DNA of 64,000 nt from Aptenodytes patagonicus (GCF_965638725.1 NC_134955.1:12924316-12988315), one strand, 5' to 3'; shown: positions 25,955 to 37,400, numbered from the stretch's first letter. Notes: generated by a model from the sequence alone, not told the origin. Program-made: numbers and translations.

Positions 25955-27260
25955 AGTATATTCCTGACTCAGTATTTTATTTCCACAACTATAGAGTTAA
26001 ATAAGTGTTAGACAATATTAAACAAAACTTTTAACTTTAATATTCAAATTCAACACTAGTAAGAACAAATAGAGCACAAATGGGAAACATTGTTTAAACT
26101 AAAATTAATGAAGAGACAAGCCAGTAATTAGAACAGTTCTATTTTTTAGCAACATCTGTCAGCCTAGGTCCAACATCAGTATAGGTTCTGACGGCCACAT
26201 TCTGTTCATTTTGGAACTTAAAACTGAATAGTTAAGCTTTGTCTGTTGGCATCTCAGACTGCAGTTTCAGTATAGTATACTGTAAGCATGATCAAACTTA
26301 TGTACATAAACAATGAAGAACAACCTGAACACTTACACTAAACAATTATTTACAAGTACTCCAACATAAAAAAAAAATACAATAGCCTCAAGAATGGACA
26401 ACTGAAAAGAATACCAACATTTAGAGAACCTCATTAGAAAGAATTACAAAACATCAATAGCCAAGACATTAACAATTGCACTACACTAATACAGAGTCCA
26501 AATATTAAATTGGTGCATTACTTCACAATGCACTAGCTTTGAGAGAAAAATGCTGCCTTCACTAAAATGCAGCTTAGATTTGTTTCACGTAATTGTTTTA
26601 ACAAGAAGCGTATTAACACAATAATGATTGTTTTAATGCTACAGTTTACAGCGAGGACAACAAACTAAAAATAGCAGCAGTTCCACATGGCACTTAATTC
26701 CACAGGTTTCTAAGCTGTGGTTTATGCAATGCCTACAAAGTGCTCCCAGTTGAATATACAAATAAAATTCACAATAAAAGTCTACCTGACATCAGGTACA
26801 TTGAGTGTAGGTGGCCTTAAAGCCCGTCTTTCAAAATGTATTCCCCTCTGCTCCAAAAAAAAAATCAGTAACTATCAAAGCAAGGCCCCCTCCCTCCCTC
26901 TTAAAGATCATTAGGGATATTACTTCTTATTACAATGCCGTAACACTACAAAGCAGCACACCACTACAGTGGTTAACCCTGGGACGATGTAACATCTAAC
27001 AGTGTAACCGAAAGGCTTATGGATTAACATCCAGGATCCTCTATAGACAAGATAGTAACTGAGTCCATTAACTCAAATGGTTAATACAGCTAATCAGCCA
27101 TATTGTACAAGTAAAAACCCAGAAGCAATTCCTGTAAAACTAGTGACACTGATCAAAGACAGGACAAGAAACCAGGAATTGAATGCTTCCTTCAATTCCT
27201 TAGGCTTCAGTCCGGCAGAGATGCTATAGCCATCCTCAGTAGTTCTTTTAGACTTCATAG
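25955..27260 (-). other. WEE1: Candidate WEE1 3' UTR
   Basis: AT-rich, repeat-free sequence between the WEE1 stop codon and the candidate polyadenylation signal. No open frame of note is present on the sense strand. The extent is inferred only from the AATAAA position. Confidence 0.55.
25976..25981 (-). terminator. WEE1: Candidate WEE1 polyadenylation signal AATAAA
   Basis: This is the first clean AATAAA on the minus strand downstream of the WEE1 stop codon that I found. It would give a 3' UTR of roughly 1.3 kb. Variant signals such as ATTAAA closer to the stop cannot be excluded. Confidence 0.5.
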
Positions 27261-27411
27261 TTAGTATATAGTAAGACTAACTGAGCGGTTCATTTTCTTT
27301 CCAATGAGTCGAGATGGTCTATTTTGCGTCGTAGATCTAGTTGTCATCCTGTCAGTGAACAGTGCTCGCTCCTCAGCTGCAGCCTTTGCCATCTGTGCCT
27401 TCTTCAGCTCT
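27261..27411 (-). CDS. WEE1: WEE1 exon 11 (last coding)
   Basis: A TTGCAG acceptor is followed by the codon-completing A and [18 protein letters not shown], ending NRSVSLTIY and TAA at 27263-27261. It encodes the C-terminal tail after the kinase domain, including a short basic helix and the conserved [11 protein letters not shown] segment. Confidence 0.97.
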
Positions 27412-30400
27412 CTGCAAGACATTGAGAGAGTTAACACTTACGCAACGGTATCACAGTAAGGACTACAGGCGTATCACAGCAAGAGTGTTTCAAATGAGTT
27501 ACAGCAGTTCAGAACGTAAGACTTGCCGTCAACTTAGGTCATACTAAGACCATTATCATTCGCATCCACCCGTTTACAACCCAGTGGCCAGAAGTGGGAT
27601 GTCTGTTACTTGTCTAGATGTTCTTTCTTTTGAACAAGGGAAGGAAATGACAAATTCACACAACTCAGTCAGATTTTGAAATCCAGCCTTTTGTAAGCAG
27701 CTTGACACTTCAATTACCAGAACATGGTAGGATGCTGTTTACTTTCTAGTACAAGCCGTATAATAAATCACTGAAGAGTTAATTACTGAGGTTTGCCCAA
27801 ATGAAGCCTTCAGCCACAACTGAACTTCTGTGGAAGATTCAGACAGACATACACTTAGATGAACACAGATGAACGTAACTGGCAACAGACAACTCGGGAA
27901 GCATCCTTTTCCTTTTGCATACCCACATCAAAAGCTCATCACCACCTGTATCTTTCTTGCCTAACATAAAAACTTGAGCCCAAAACTGCAAGGCTGAGTC
28001 ACTGAAGGTGGCACAGGCCATTGTCCTTGTGCAACATTCTGTCAACTATTCTGTTTCAGAAAATTACCAATACTCAGTCTGAGGACAAAGTTAAATAAAA
28101 CTCAGGATAAAACCATGAAATAGTCTGACTAAAGAGCAAAGTTATCTTTATCAAGGGTTTCCCCAGACACCCCTTTTCTCCTTTCCTTAAATGCTGACAT
28201 ATGGCTAAGTGTAAGGATTCCCCCCATACTCTTTTCCTTCTCCTATCCCAAACTATCCCTCAAAAAATTTTCTCCACTGTAAGAACTAGTATTTGTAATC
28301 TCACTTCACATCCGGACTCCAAAGCAAGATCAAATTTTACAGGCTTGCTGGATATTGGTGTAGGTGTATTTAGTTTTAAGCTACATGTTTTAGTTTAGTA
28401 AGCTACTCCCATTCTTGTAAGCCAAAGTATTACTCATTAACACCCATGCCCCACCTAATCCTCCCCACATTATCACTGTGTCAGTTCACTGCAAGAGAAT
28501 GCAATCAATTTTTACTCATCTTCCCTAAATATTGAACGTCAGTCACAAATGCACACACATGTGCACATTCACTCATCACACCATTACCAGGAAATTTAAG
28601 TTTTAAAATATACTTCCATTCTTCCCTAGAAGTCTAATCTTGAGTTCTTCCTTTCTCTGAAGAAGATGACACAGTAGAAGAAGCTGAGTTTCCTTACAAG
28701 GATTCCTTTCACTGATAACTTACACAAGTGGTATCTTAAATGGGTCAGATGCAGGAGTGTTTAAAAAAAAAAAAAAAGGTAAAACAAAATAAACCAAAAA
28801 TACCTATCTGAACTATTTTATGGAACACTATCCCACACAACGTTAAGAATTACTGTGGATAAGTGCTCTTTTTAAATCATTCTTGGATCTACAGTTATTT
28901 TATAAGGATGTGCCCTACTTGTTGCCAGGCAAGAAGTAGTCTTCACAAAACATTAGCTTTGCCAACTTCTTTTACATGATACAAAAATATGTTGTCTTTA
29001 TACAAGCAAGTTACCTCAGCAAATCTGTCCTTGAATAACCTGGACAAGCTGACAAATTATTCTTTCTACAGTCAGTGTAATTCATAAGAAGATTATAAAG
29101 ATAACCATCTAAAATGGCAAGTCTGGCTACATTCAGACTGTAGCAATGGCAAGATAAGCAGATAGCAATGGAGAGAATCCAAACACGAAGTTAACATCTT
29201 CACTCAAAATGAGCCAGTCAGAAAGTAATCAGTGTTCCATATTCCCTCATAAAAGCCTGCCTATTACGTAGAATACGTGCAAAGTTAACTGCAGTGAAAG
29301 ATTCAGATGATTGCTTCTTAACTTACTCTTTCTCTGAAACTTAAGCAGAAATCAGACTTTCCTAAATGGAATCTCTTCTTCAAAGCTTTAATTCAAAGTT
29401 GAGTGTTTGAGCAAGGGGTAGGACAAGATGATCTCCCAAAACAAATGATTCTCTGATAACCTAATAACACTGCTTTGTACAAGTCAAATTAGTCCAAAAA
29501 CATTCCTGATGTGCCATTTAAGTTCAAAACAGCTCATTTAAGTCATGTTTTCCAACATGTTTCAATGTACAGATGACCTAGGAAAACACAAGACTCAAAT
29601 AATATAGATGTAGGTTACACTACACATCACAAAAGTATGCATTATGCTTGAAACATTTTTTAAAAACTGTCATGTTTTGTATACCTTGAATACTAATAGT
29701 GTAGTTGAGATTCCCTTAAGAGTGTTCAAGAAGTTCCTTCTACGGAGAAAGTTCCTTTTAAAGTTACATAACCCACTTTGTACTCTCAGGGATGTACACG
29801 CATACAGATTTGTGGACCTCATGCAGAAACAAGGACAGTCCTGTTTTATCATCACTCTACTATCATATGAAAACCCATTAGAAATTAAGTTGTATTTAAG
29901 GACCCCAAGGGACTACTTACTTCTGCAAGAGTGAGTTTTTGAATTTTTCAGCATTCAGTTCTATCCGGAGCTGCTCTGCACTCTTTTTTGCAGCAGAGAG
30001 AAGCACTGAATGCTTGACTAGTGCCACAGCTGAAGGCCTTTTCTCTGGATCAGGATTAATCATAACCTTAGAAAAATAAAATAAGGCATTCTAGTTAAGG
30101 CCAGTAATACAGTAAATTACACTAATCAGTGAGCTACTGGTACAAGAGTTCTTACTTTTAGTAAGTCTAGTAATTCTTGAGAAAGCACTTGTGGTATTCT
30201 AGGTAGTTTTCCTTGTCGAATTTCATGCCATTGGTCCCCATTAGTTGGAAGTGGTTCAGCCCCAGCAGCACAGACAACAGTCAGAGCAAGAGCAAAAATA
30301 TCTGCTTTCGGCAAATGAGTGTAGTTCTTGAAAAATAAAGAAAAATAGATTTACTGCACATACGACCCAGCGTGAGAAGAAATCTAACAGACAGCTAAAC

Positions 30401-33400
30401 CATTCAGCACTGAACACATCCACAATATTACATTCCCCTTTAAGTACTACCAGTGTTCAAGGGGATACCATTTAGGAAGTTTCTCCTCCAGCAAGGAGGC
30501 AGCAGACAGCAACTCATTACTCTCAAGAAAACAGCATGCAGACCTAACATCACTATTTTCCACAAACAGAACAGTTACCTCTTGTAGGACTTCATTCGCA
30601 AGAAAACGGCTATCACCTTCCTCCACTTGTGGACTAGATACTCGAGTTACATGACCAAGGTCACCTGCAAAAAGAAGTTAGTTATTTTTCGGAAGACAAG
30701 TAGACAATGCAATTCTTTTGAGCACAAGTGTGCTGCTTCTCACCTATTTTAAATATGACTCTATCAGATGACCAGTCATCATCATCACCTTCTTCTGAAG
30801 TTGTACTCGGGACTGATGTCCTAGATATGAAAATATTACCTGAAAAAGAGCAGAACTGTTAAAAAACCCCATTTCTGTCCAATTTCTACTTCATCGAGTT
30901 TCACTACAGTTTGCTTTAGCCACACAGAAGTTTTAGTTGTCTACATACCCAGTTCCTAGAGTAAGAAACTATAATTTACTCGCTCTGGCCCCTCTGCTGG
31001 GAGGGGAGCCAAGCATTATGAAAGTAGAGTCAATTACACAAAAAAGACCCAAGATAAAACTCAACCACACTAAGTTTGCTAGCCAACTTTATAACTGACA
31101 TCTTTGTACTGCCATTTAGAATTTCAGTGAAGAATTTACAGTTAGTAAGGTGTGGCTAACTGCTCTTTTTTCTACAGCAAATTAAACTGAGGAAGTTGTC
31201 AATACAGAGTAAAGCAGTTTACAAACTTACTAGGTTTGATATCCATGTGTACCAGTGACATTGAATGAATGTACTTTAAACCTCGAGCCACCTGAAGTAG
31301 CAGGTCCTTCAGTTCTGGTTCAGTAAAATAACGCATATTCCTGTAATTTTCACTTATGGCATCTGCTAAACTGCCACCTAAAACACCATTAAAGAAAACA
31401 ACTAATTATTTTACACCATACAGTTGACAAAGTAATGACCACTTGCTTCCAAAAGTAAGTACAACTGGCTTCCAAAATTAACAGTGAATATGTCACCAAG
31501 AACTCACTGATGACACACAGGAAGTGTAAAATCTAGTGCTGTATCCCCTCTTTATAGCCATGTAATATAATAAAATTATTTTTCTGCGCTGTAGTTGCCG
31601 TGCAAATCAACGGGATACCAATACAAGGGAAAAGACCTCTCTCCCTCTTCCAAATCTCTGGCAGGCTATCAACCATTAGCAAAAAGCTTCAGAAATCAGG
31701 TCCATCTCCCTTTTTAAAGGAAACTCTCTGGTAATTTTCTCTATTCCAGCTTGTACTATTGTACAGAAGAACAGTTTTGCTGCTTGCAAATGCCTCGCTG
31801 TACTTCCAATATTCTTGAACACTTAAGACTTTGTCTGCAATTTTGTACAGTTTTTACTTCATTTATCTGATGTGCCTTTTCCAACAGAAAGGAACATCAG
31901 ACATATTTGAGACAACGATGGTATGAGCTATGTGTAGGGCAATCAATTCCTAACTAGTGCTAGGGATTTGTAGAGATACCTATATATCTTCCAAAGTTAG
32001 ATTTTTTGAAAGCAAGTTCAGAACAAGCGATAAACTTTACTTACCATTGCAGTATTCATTCTGTATAAGCATATGATCATCTTCTGCCCACGCAGAGTAG
32101 TATCTTACTACGTGAGAATGCTGTCCCAGAACTGCATGTGCATAGACCTCTCTTAAAGCATTTTGCCTGTTACAGCACAAAAAATAACAGCACACAAGAA
32201 TATTATGAGGTGAAATTAGTCCAATTTCAGCTTGATAGAAACACTTACTATAATATCATGCCCCTCTGCCAGCTCAGGTTTCTAATTAAAATCTTCATAT
32301 TCAGTTCTGTGGCACCTTAAGGTGGATTTGTATTTGTATCCAAACAGCTAAAATAATTTACATTGTATTAGAAGACTAAGTATATGGAACATCAAAAAAC
32401 AGGTTTTGTTGCAGGTAATTCTTGAGGGAGCTGCCACTTCCATTACATACTTCACAACCAGCAGCAAGCTTTGAGAAGCATCACTGAAGTTTTAGGAAAA
32501 AATTAATTATGATCATAAGACAGGAGTATGCCTGAACTCAACATTCCTAACTTCTCGTGTGTAAGTCTGGTATGCAATTTTGAGCAACTCGAAGCTTGTG
32601 GCGTTTTATAATATAACTATTAAAACAGTGGGGGGAAAAAGTCATGAATCGCAGGCTCATTCACAAATGCAAAAAAATACCCCAAAACTGACTTAACTAA
32701 TCTGCATGTCACTCAAGTTGACAAGGATGAGGACCTAGTTGGGAATACTGCTTTCCTTCCACATCTCAAAGGATCATCACTGCACAGTTTATTCATATAG
32801 TCCCTCTATTCATAGAGTCCCTCCTGCCATTAGTGCAAGTAAGCATTATTCTTACTTTCCAGATGAGAACAATCTGTTTCCACACAGAATATTGGGACAA
32901 ACGTCTGCTAGGAGAAAGGCCAAGTAGCCTTTCCTCCCTAGTATTGCACAGTATTCAGAAAAAAGGAAAAAAAAAAGTGACTTCAAAATTGTACCTGGTT
33001 TACATTTAATTCATATATATTTATACTTTGCTCTTAAATGCCTTCTCTAGACACCGACACAAAGAGACATGGGAGGAAAAAGCACCAAGAGGTGACTTTT
33101 AACTTTTAATAGCAGGAAATACTCACTCATCCACTGAGCCAGCTAAGGGTTTCTTGGATCGCTTTATTGCATAAATACAGCCATCAAGCCTCTTCACACA
33201 TTTAAACACAGAACCGAATTCACCAGATCCAATCTTCTCCAACTCATGAAACTCGGTTGCATACCGTGACTTCATATTACTTTCTGTTATTGTTATCCTC
33301 TGCAAAGATTAGAAAGGAAAATACTTAGATCTGCAAATACACAAACTGCCCAACTTAGTATCAAGTTCTAAAGATTAATTACCTTAGCAGGTCTGATAGT

Positions 33401-36400
33401 TTCATCTTCAGGCTCTCCATCACTTGCTTCCATGTCCTCCCCACAAGAGCTGAAATTCACACCAGTTACTTTTGCAGAAGTAATATGGCTTAAGTAAACT
33501 TAAAACTGAAGTCTAGCAGCTGTTGATTTTTCTGAGATCTAATTCTCCCATTCTACCTAAGTTTAGTTTAACTAACTGAATGCTAGAGATTAGTAAGCAC
33601 AAACTCATAAAATAAAGGTACCATGTCATTAGTACCTTTAGAAAGAAATCTTTGAATCTTTAGAAAGAAAGAATTTCTTTCTTTCTAAAGAAATTTCTGA
33701 AGAATTTCTTTCTTTCTAAAGAAAGAATCTTTAGAAAGAAATCTTTGTCATTTCTTTCTTCATGTTTCATACTGGTATTTAATGCGTTTTTCCCTCCTCA
33801 AGAAAAGACTGTGTGCATAGCTCATTCAGTCAGGTAAAAAGACTGTAGTCTATCCTCTCTGTATACTAATCAAAAGATCTAGTGCTAAATGGTGATTTCA
33901 TGACATCATGCATCTCAAAGCAGATACTTTAAAAGCCATATTATGCATCACTAACAGATCTGCAAGGAAAAATACTTTCATAGAAGCAATTTCTAACAAA
34001 ACTTTTGCAGCTAAAAGTAGTTCTAAAGATAAGCTTAACAAAGGAAGATACAAGTTACTCACTCATTCCAGTGTGTTCTCTTCCTCCTACGACATTTTCC
34101 TTCAGAGTTGTGAAGGAACATGGAATCGGGAGTGAAGGGATTAATGTTCACATGAGGTGTTTGTCTAATATCTTCCTCCTGCTTCTCCGATTTCCCAACA
34201 TTCATAAATAGAGAGCCCCCTCGAAGTTTGACTGAGCTGGAGCCTACTCCTTGTGCTTTAGAAAGCAAACTCTATATTTATTTAAAAAAAAAAAAGGACA
34301 AAAAAGACATTTATAGCCTCAATATTCTCAATACTGCTTTAGACACAAACAGTCAGGTCATGCTTGAAAGCCATCATTACTATATTGTCTAATGAAAGCA
34401 TGAGTTGCTTAAATACTTGCATTTCCATCAAAAAGAATTCCAAAGAAACTATTAGGTTTTATACTCAACACAAAGACAGTTAAAGGAAACACTGAATGTT
34501 AAAATAATTTTTAAAAGACAGGAAAGATGATGAGAGCAGTGTTTTCCTGTCTTTAATCATGTCATCGTCACCTAAGCTTCTCGGACAATTCTTTGTCCAT
34601 GAAATGAACACAGATGAAACTCATGGACCATCCCGTGCTATACCACCATGACTTTCACATACAACATATGGAATTTAGATCACACATAGGAAATTATCTT
34701 TGGTGACTACAAATTTAGGTGACAAGCTAAAAAAAAAAAGTAAATAAAATATTTAATACTGATGCACAGATGCCTCTTCATGAGCCTACAAAGAATTGCT
34801 CAAGAACTGACAGCACTGTCACACTGTCAGTTCAACATCCAAAACAGATCTTTTGGGTGGTAATTTGTTAGACCAGGCATTTTCCAGGCACACGATGAAA
34901 CCTCTCCCAGTTAGGTAGGGCAGTTTGCACCTGAGTCTCCTACATCTTGGTGAGGATGCCAACTGCTGACTGATTGGATCACAAGCAGGAGTATTGCCTT
35001 ATCCTAGCAACACCTTACAAAATAAAGAATTGACATAACCAAAGCCTAAACCACCACAGGGAAGATGACCGATACTTGGGAATCTCAACTGCACTCCCCA
35101 AATCTGGACTAGGTGAAGACCTTTAAGTCACTGTGTCTCTCAACACGCATTTCCGCACTTCCACCGGATACCTTAACCAACTGATTCTTCCAGATTCCAA
35201 AGATAACCTCTCCAAGATAACCCACGTAGAATTTGGGCACCTAATTTAAGAATCCCACTGACCTGCAGCATTAAGACCTTGTTTTTAATGTGTCACAATC
35301 CAGAAGACTCTTACATCTCTCAAGCATCTGCTCCTGACTCGGTACAAGATCATCACCAATTTTACTATTTCCAAACGTGTATCACTGATTTCTACCAGTG
35401 AACCCTCATTTGAGATGGAAGCTATAGAAAACCAATTAACAAGGTTGCCTTCCTCGCACCTTAAGTCAGTTGTTTTCAGTCTATAGTCTATAAACCCCTG
35501 GGAGATTATCCCCGGGGATTATCCCTGGATTACTTCTAAAGGGCTATATGAAAAGTAACGAAGAAAGCAAGACTATTATCACTAGATTTAAATTCACTAT
35601 ACAGTGTTTTACACGAGTGTCGAGTTCAAAAGTTGAAATGTCTTCCAAAAGCCTGTTATTGTCAGAGTTAAGAGCTACCTATCCCTTTAAGCTTTCAAAT
35701 CCATCAGTTTAACAGCATCGGCTACTCAAACAGCCTTTTACATTTGATGCAAAAGAGTGCAGACACTGAACTTGCACTGGCATACGGTACAACAGCAGTA
35801 CTCAAACAAGACATACCTATTTACTGACAGACATGCAGGAGCAAATTCCGATTCAAGCTTTTAACTTTCTGGTTACAAAGGTACAAATGCCCACACGACA
35901 CCAAAATATTTATTTTAAGAGTTTAATATTCTTTCACCTTTTTAAACATCTTTTCCACAAAATATAGCAAAAGCAGGGTACTTACATATAAATAGAGAGA
36001 AAAAAGTGTAAAGATGTATTTATAAATACATATTTTATATACGTAAGGGGGGATTGTTCCACGCCCCCAGCTACCCTACGGGACAAAACGCACGACTGGG
36101 GGGCCGCGGTACTACTTTCGCTTCCCCGTTCGCCCAGGCCGCGGCCCATCGGCGGACAGCGCGGCAGCCGGGCCTGCGGGGCGAACTGAGAGGCGCCCGC
36201 CTCGGCCCCCGCGGACTAGCGGCCTCCAGCCGGGCTGAGGGAGCCACGCGGGGAGGCGGCGCCTCCCCGGCCTTTAACGCGGCGCACGCAGCCGCCCGCC
36301 CCTTCCCCACCCCCCCGCCGGGCCCACCGGCGCGCGGAGCCCGAGCGGCCGGCGCGTCGCCCCTCGCGGGTTACATAACCGTAACGGACGGGCTGTGGGC

Positions 36401-37228
36401 AGGTCCAGGGGCAGACGCCAACTTGCCGTTGCAGGCAGGCGGGGTGGTGCAAGCGGCTCGCGGGGCGGGCGGCGACCCCGCCCGGACCCGGGCCCCCGCC
36501 GCCCTCTAATCCCCGCATTTCAACCGCCGGGCGCCGCCGTGCCTCCCGCGGCCCCCCAGCCCGCCGGGGGCGGGCCGGCCGCCGAGCCCTGCCCGGCCCA
36601 GCACCACCCTCCGCCCTCACCCCGGGCAGGGGCCCCCGCAGCGCAAAGGAGCGCGCCGGGGCGGGTGCCTCACCTTGGGGGTGTGCGGCGTGTCGAAGAG
36701 GCGCAGCTTGCGGAAGGTCTTGTGAGGCGGAGTGCCGGGATAGTCGGGCAGCGGCGAACTGGGCTCCTCGCTCCGCACCCGGTAACCGCTTGCTGCCGGG
36801 TGCGGCGGGGAGCGTCCGCAGTAGCGGCGGCCCTTGTGGGGGGGCGGCGGTGAGGGCGAGCCGGCCATGAAATAGGCTCCGGGCGACTTCACCGGAGAGG
36901 AGCCGAATCCCTCCTCCTCCCACGAGTCCCCCTCGTCCGGCAGCGGCGCCGCCGCTGGCTCCATCTCCTCCTCCTCCTCCTCCAGCAGGGGCGGGTCGCC
37001 CCGCGCCGGGGTGCGAGCCGCCGAGAGCGGCGAGTCCGCCTCCTGGAAGGCCGAGTCCTCGCCGGTGCTGTTGCCGCTGCTGCCGCCTTCTTCCTCCTCA
37101 TCCTCCTCCTCCTCCTCGCAGTCGCTGTGGCCGCTCAGAAACAGCAGCTTCTGCCGGATCGGGGCGGCCGCCCGCCGCGCCGAGACCCGCCGCGGCGGTG
37201 CCGCCTGCTGCAAGCTCAGAAAGCTCAT
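27261..37228 (-). CDS. WEE1: WEE1 G2 checkpoint kinase (complete, 11 coding exons)
   Basis: Segments: 36674-37228, 34063-34271, 33383-33449, 33127-33299, 32045-32166, 31231-31377, 30744-30839, 30579-30664, 30156-30326, 29921-30066, 27261-27411. They total 1923 nt and encode 640 residues (human WEE1 has 646). WEE1 is a nuclear kinase that phosphorylates CDK1 on Tyr15 and holds back mitosis. Visible features: an acidic N-terminus with GEDSAFQ (Ser59) and SSPVKSP (about 110-116), the conserved degron and CDK sites; an RKLRLF cyclin-binding-type motif (173-178); [13 protein letters not shown] in exon 2. The kinase domain has glycine loop GSGEFGSV (301-308), lysine K323 in AIK, gate region IQNEYC, catalytic HMDIKPSN (D421) and DLG (D458) in place of DFG, a WEE-family trait. 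The chain ends RSVSLTIY. The length, exon phases and a Kozak start (GCCGCC-ATG) all fit an intact gene. WEE2 is excluded by the N-terminus and the neighbours. Confidence 0.98.
27412..29920 (-). other. WEE1: WEE1 intron 10 (2.5 kb)
   Basis: A GTAAGT...TTGCAG intron, the longest in the gene. It contains a decayed CR1 3' tail at 29407-29458 and an A-rich run near 28.76 kb. Nothing else was recognised. Confidence 0.9.
29407..29458 (+). mobile_element. Decayed CR1 3'-tail relic
   Basis: GAGCAAGGGGTAGGACAAGA followed by TGATCTCC and AAATGATTCTCTGATA matches the order of CR1 tail motifs (GGGTTGGAC...GATGATCTCC...ATTCTRTGATA), but part of the middle is deleted. It lies inside WEE1 intron 10 in antisense orientation to the gene. 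Confidence 0.55.
29921..30066 (-). CDS. WEE1: WEE1 exon 10
   Basis: Forty-eight codons plus 2 nt: [20 protein letters not shown] to [10 protein letters not shown]. It closes the kinase C-lobe (the [10 protein letters not shown] segment contains the conserved C-lobe arginine) and begins the tail helix. Donor AA|GTAAGT, phase 2. Confidence 0.97.
30156..30326 (-). CDS. WEE1: WEE1 exon 9
   Basis: Fifty-seven codons from [16 protein letters not shown] to [10 protein letters not shown]. It contains the C-lobe [10 protein letters not shown] helix (equivalent to the DVW-SFG region of other kinases) and the [18 protein letters not shown] segment. The intron that follows, leading to exon 10, is only 89 bp. 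Confidence 0.97.
30579..30664 (-). CDS. WEE1: WEE1 exon 8
   Basis: Eighty-six nt encoding (G)[19 protein letters not shown] to ANEVLQE. It holds the magnesium-binding DLG (Asp458 of the deduced protein) and the activation segment with the EGDSRFLA block typical of WEE1. Donor GAG|GTAACT. Confidence 0.97.
30744..30839 (-). CDS. WEE1: WEE1 exon 7
   Basis: Ninety-six nt encoding (S)[18 protein letters not shown] and [13 protein letters not shown]. This is the WEE1-specific acidic insert between the catalytic loop and DLG. The next intron is 79 bp, close to the lower size limit for vertebrates. Confidence 0.97.
   Translation of the reverse strand, partial: VIFSYLGHQSRVQLQKKVMMMTGHLIESYLK
31231..31377 (-). 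CDS. WEE1: WEE1 exon 6
   Basis: A 147-nt exon encoding [18 protein letters not shown] to SLVHMDIKP. It carries the catalytic loop HMDIKPSN with Asp421. The intron between exons 6 and 7 is 391 bp. Confidence 0.97.
32045..32166 (-). CDS. WEE1: WEE1 exon 5
   Basis: A 122-nt exon encoding [20 protein letters not shown] to IQNEYCN. It contains the alpha-C helix glutamate (REVYAH) and the hinge IQNEYC, corresponding to the human inhibitor-contact residues Asn376 and Cys379 with an offset of five. Confidence 0.97.
32167..33126 (-). other. WEE1: WEE1 intron 4 (960 bp)
   Basis: A GTGAGT...TAACAG intron with no recognisable repeat or exon. The adjoining introns 5 (31378-32044, 667 bp) and 6 (30840-31230) are equally plain. 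Confidence 0.9.
33127..33299 (-). CDS. WEE1: WEE1 exon 4
   Basis: A 173-nt exon encoding [20 protein letters not shown] to KPLAGSVD. It opens the kinase domain: glycine loop GSGEFGSV and the ATP-anchoring lysine in YAIKRSKK. The 83-bp intron before it (33300-33382) is very short. Confidence 0.97.
33383..33449 (-). CDS. WEE1: WEE1 exon 3
   Basis: A 67-nt exon too short to show as a long open frame: it completes Asp and encodes [20 protein letters not shown] plus AK. Acceptor TTTCAG, donor AAG|GTAATT. The sequence is a linker between the N-terminal regulatory region and the kinase domain. Confidence 0.95.
33636..33747. repeat. Palindromic GAAA/TTTC hairpin cluster in WEE1 intron 2
   Basis: Positions 33658-33690 form a perfect inverted repeat with 16-nt arms (CTTTAGAAAGAAAGAA) around a single T. 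A 19-nt direct repeat, CTTTAGAAAGAAATCTTTG, flanks it at 33636-33654 and 33729-33747. Further complementary TTTCTTTCTAAAG units lie between. The whole block can fold into several alternative stem-loops in RNA or cruciform DNA. It starts 187 nt upstream of the exon 3 acceptor in the gene's direction. Confidence 0.9.
34063..34271 (-). CDS. WEE1: WEE1 exon 2
   Basis: A 209-nt exon encoding [20 protein letters not shown] to [10 protein letters not shown] and two bases of Asp. It contains [15 protein letters not shown], a conserved CDK-site segment of the WEE1 regulatory region, and the basic CRRRKRT cluster. Donor GA|GTGAGT, phase 2. Confidence 0.97.
34272..36673 (-). other. WEE1: WEE1 intron 1 (2.4 kb)
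   Basis: A GTGAGG donor inside the CpG island; the acceptor is ATATAG with a weak pyrimidine tract. The right part (36.06-36.67 kb) is CpG-island DNA and the rest is AT-rich. Around 35.47-35.56 kb there is a segment that may be an eroded DNA transposon. No further exon was recognised. Confidence 0.88.
36674..37228 (-). CDS. WEE1: WEE1 exon 1 (coding part)
   Basis: 185 codons from ATG at 37228-37226 ([20 protein letters not shown]) to [15 protein letters not shown]. It encodes the acidic, proline-rich regulatory region: an [10 protein letters not shown] run, [12 protein letters not shown] (degron-type site), [15 protein letters not shown] and the [16 protein letters not shown] block with its RxL-type cyclin motif. 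The variable middle differs from mammals and accounts for most of the length difference. Confidence 0.96.
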
Positions 37229-37400
37229 GGCGGCTCGCTGCGAGCTCCGCTCACGGCCGAACCCGGCCGCGCCGCGCCCGCTGTCGCTGCGCTGCCCCGC
37301 GTCCCTCCGGCGCGCTACGCCCCTGGGTGCGGCGGCGGCTCCGCGCGGCGCTGCCCCCAGGCGCGGCTCGGCTCGCCTCGCGCTGTTCGGACTCCGCGGC

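Larger units (their letters stand above)
16450..25955. other. Intergenic region between WEE1 3' end and SWAP70 promoter
   Basis: About 9.5 kb, mostly AT-rich. It holds the G tract at 16.68-16.73 kb, a TAAT-rich block near 18.1 kb, a CR1 tail at 22.0 kb and a 1.1-kb CR1 copy at 23.85-24.93 kb. No coding exon or RNA gene was recognised. The reading frames here are short and either random or CR1-derived. Confidence 0.75.

Noticed and set aside
35465-35600. Possible DNA transposon relic (TTTTCAGTCTATAGTCTATA followed by AACCCCTGGGAG)
   Set aside because: Vaguely like hAT/Chapaev-type termini, but no second terminus and no clear consensus match.
36054-36923. Long frames on both strands in the first part of WEE1 intron 1
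   Set aside because: GC-rich, low-complexity translations (Ala/Pro/Arg/Gly) inside the CpG island. The minus-strand one at 36216-36923 is out of frame with WEE1.
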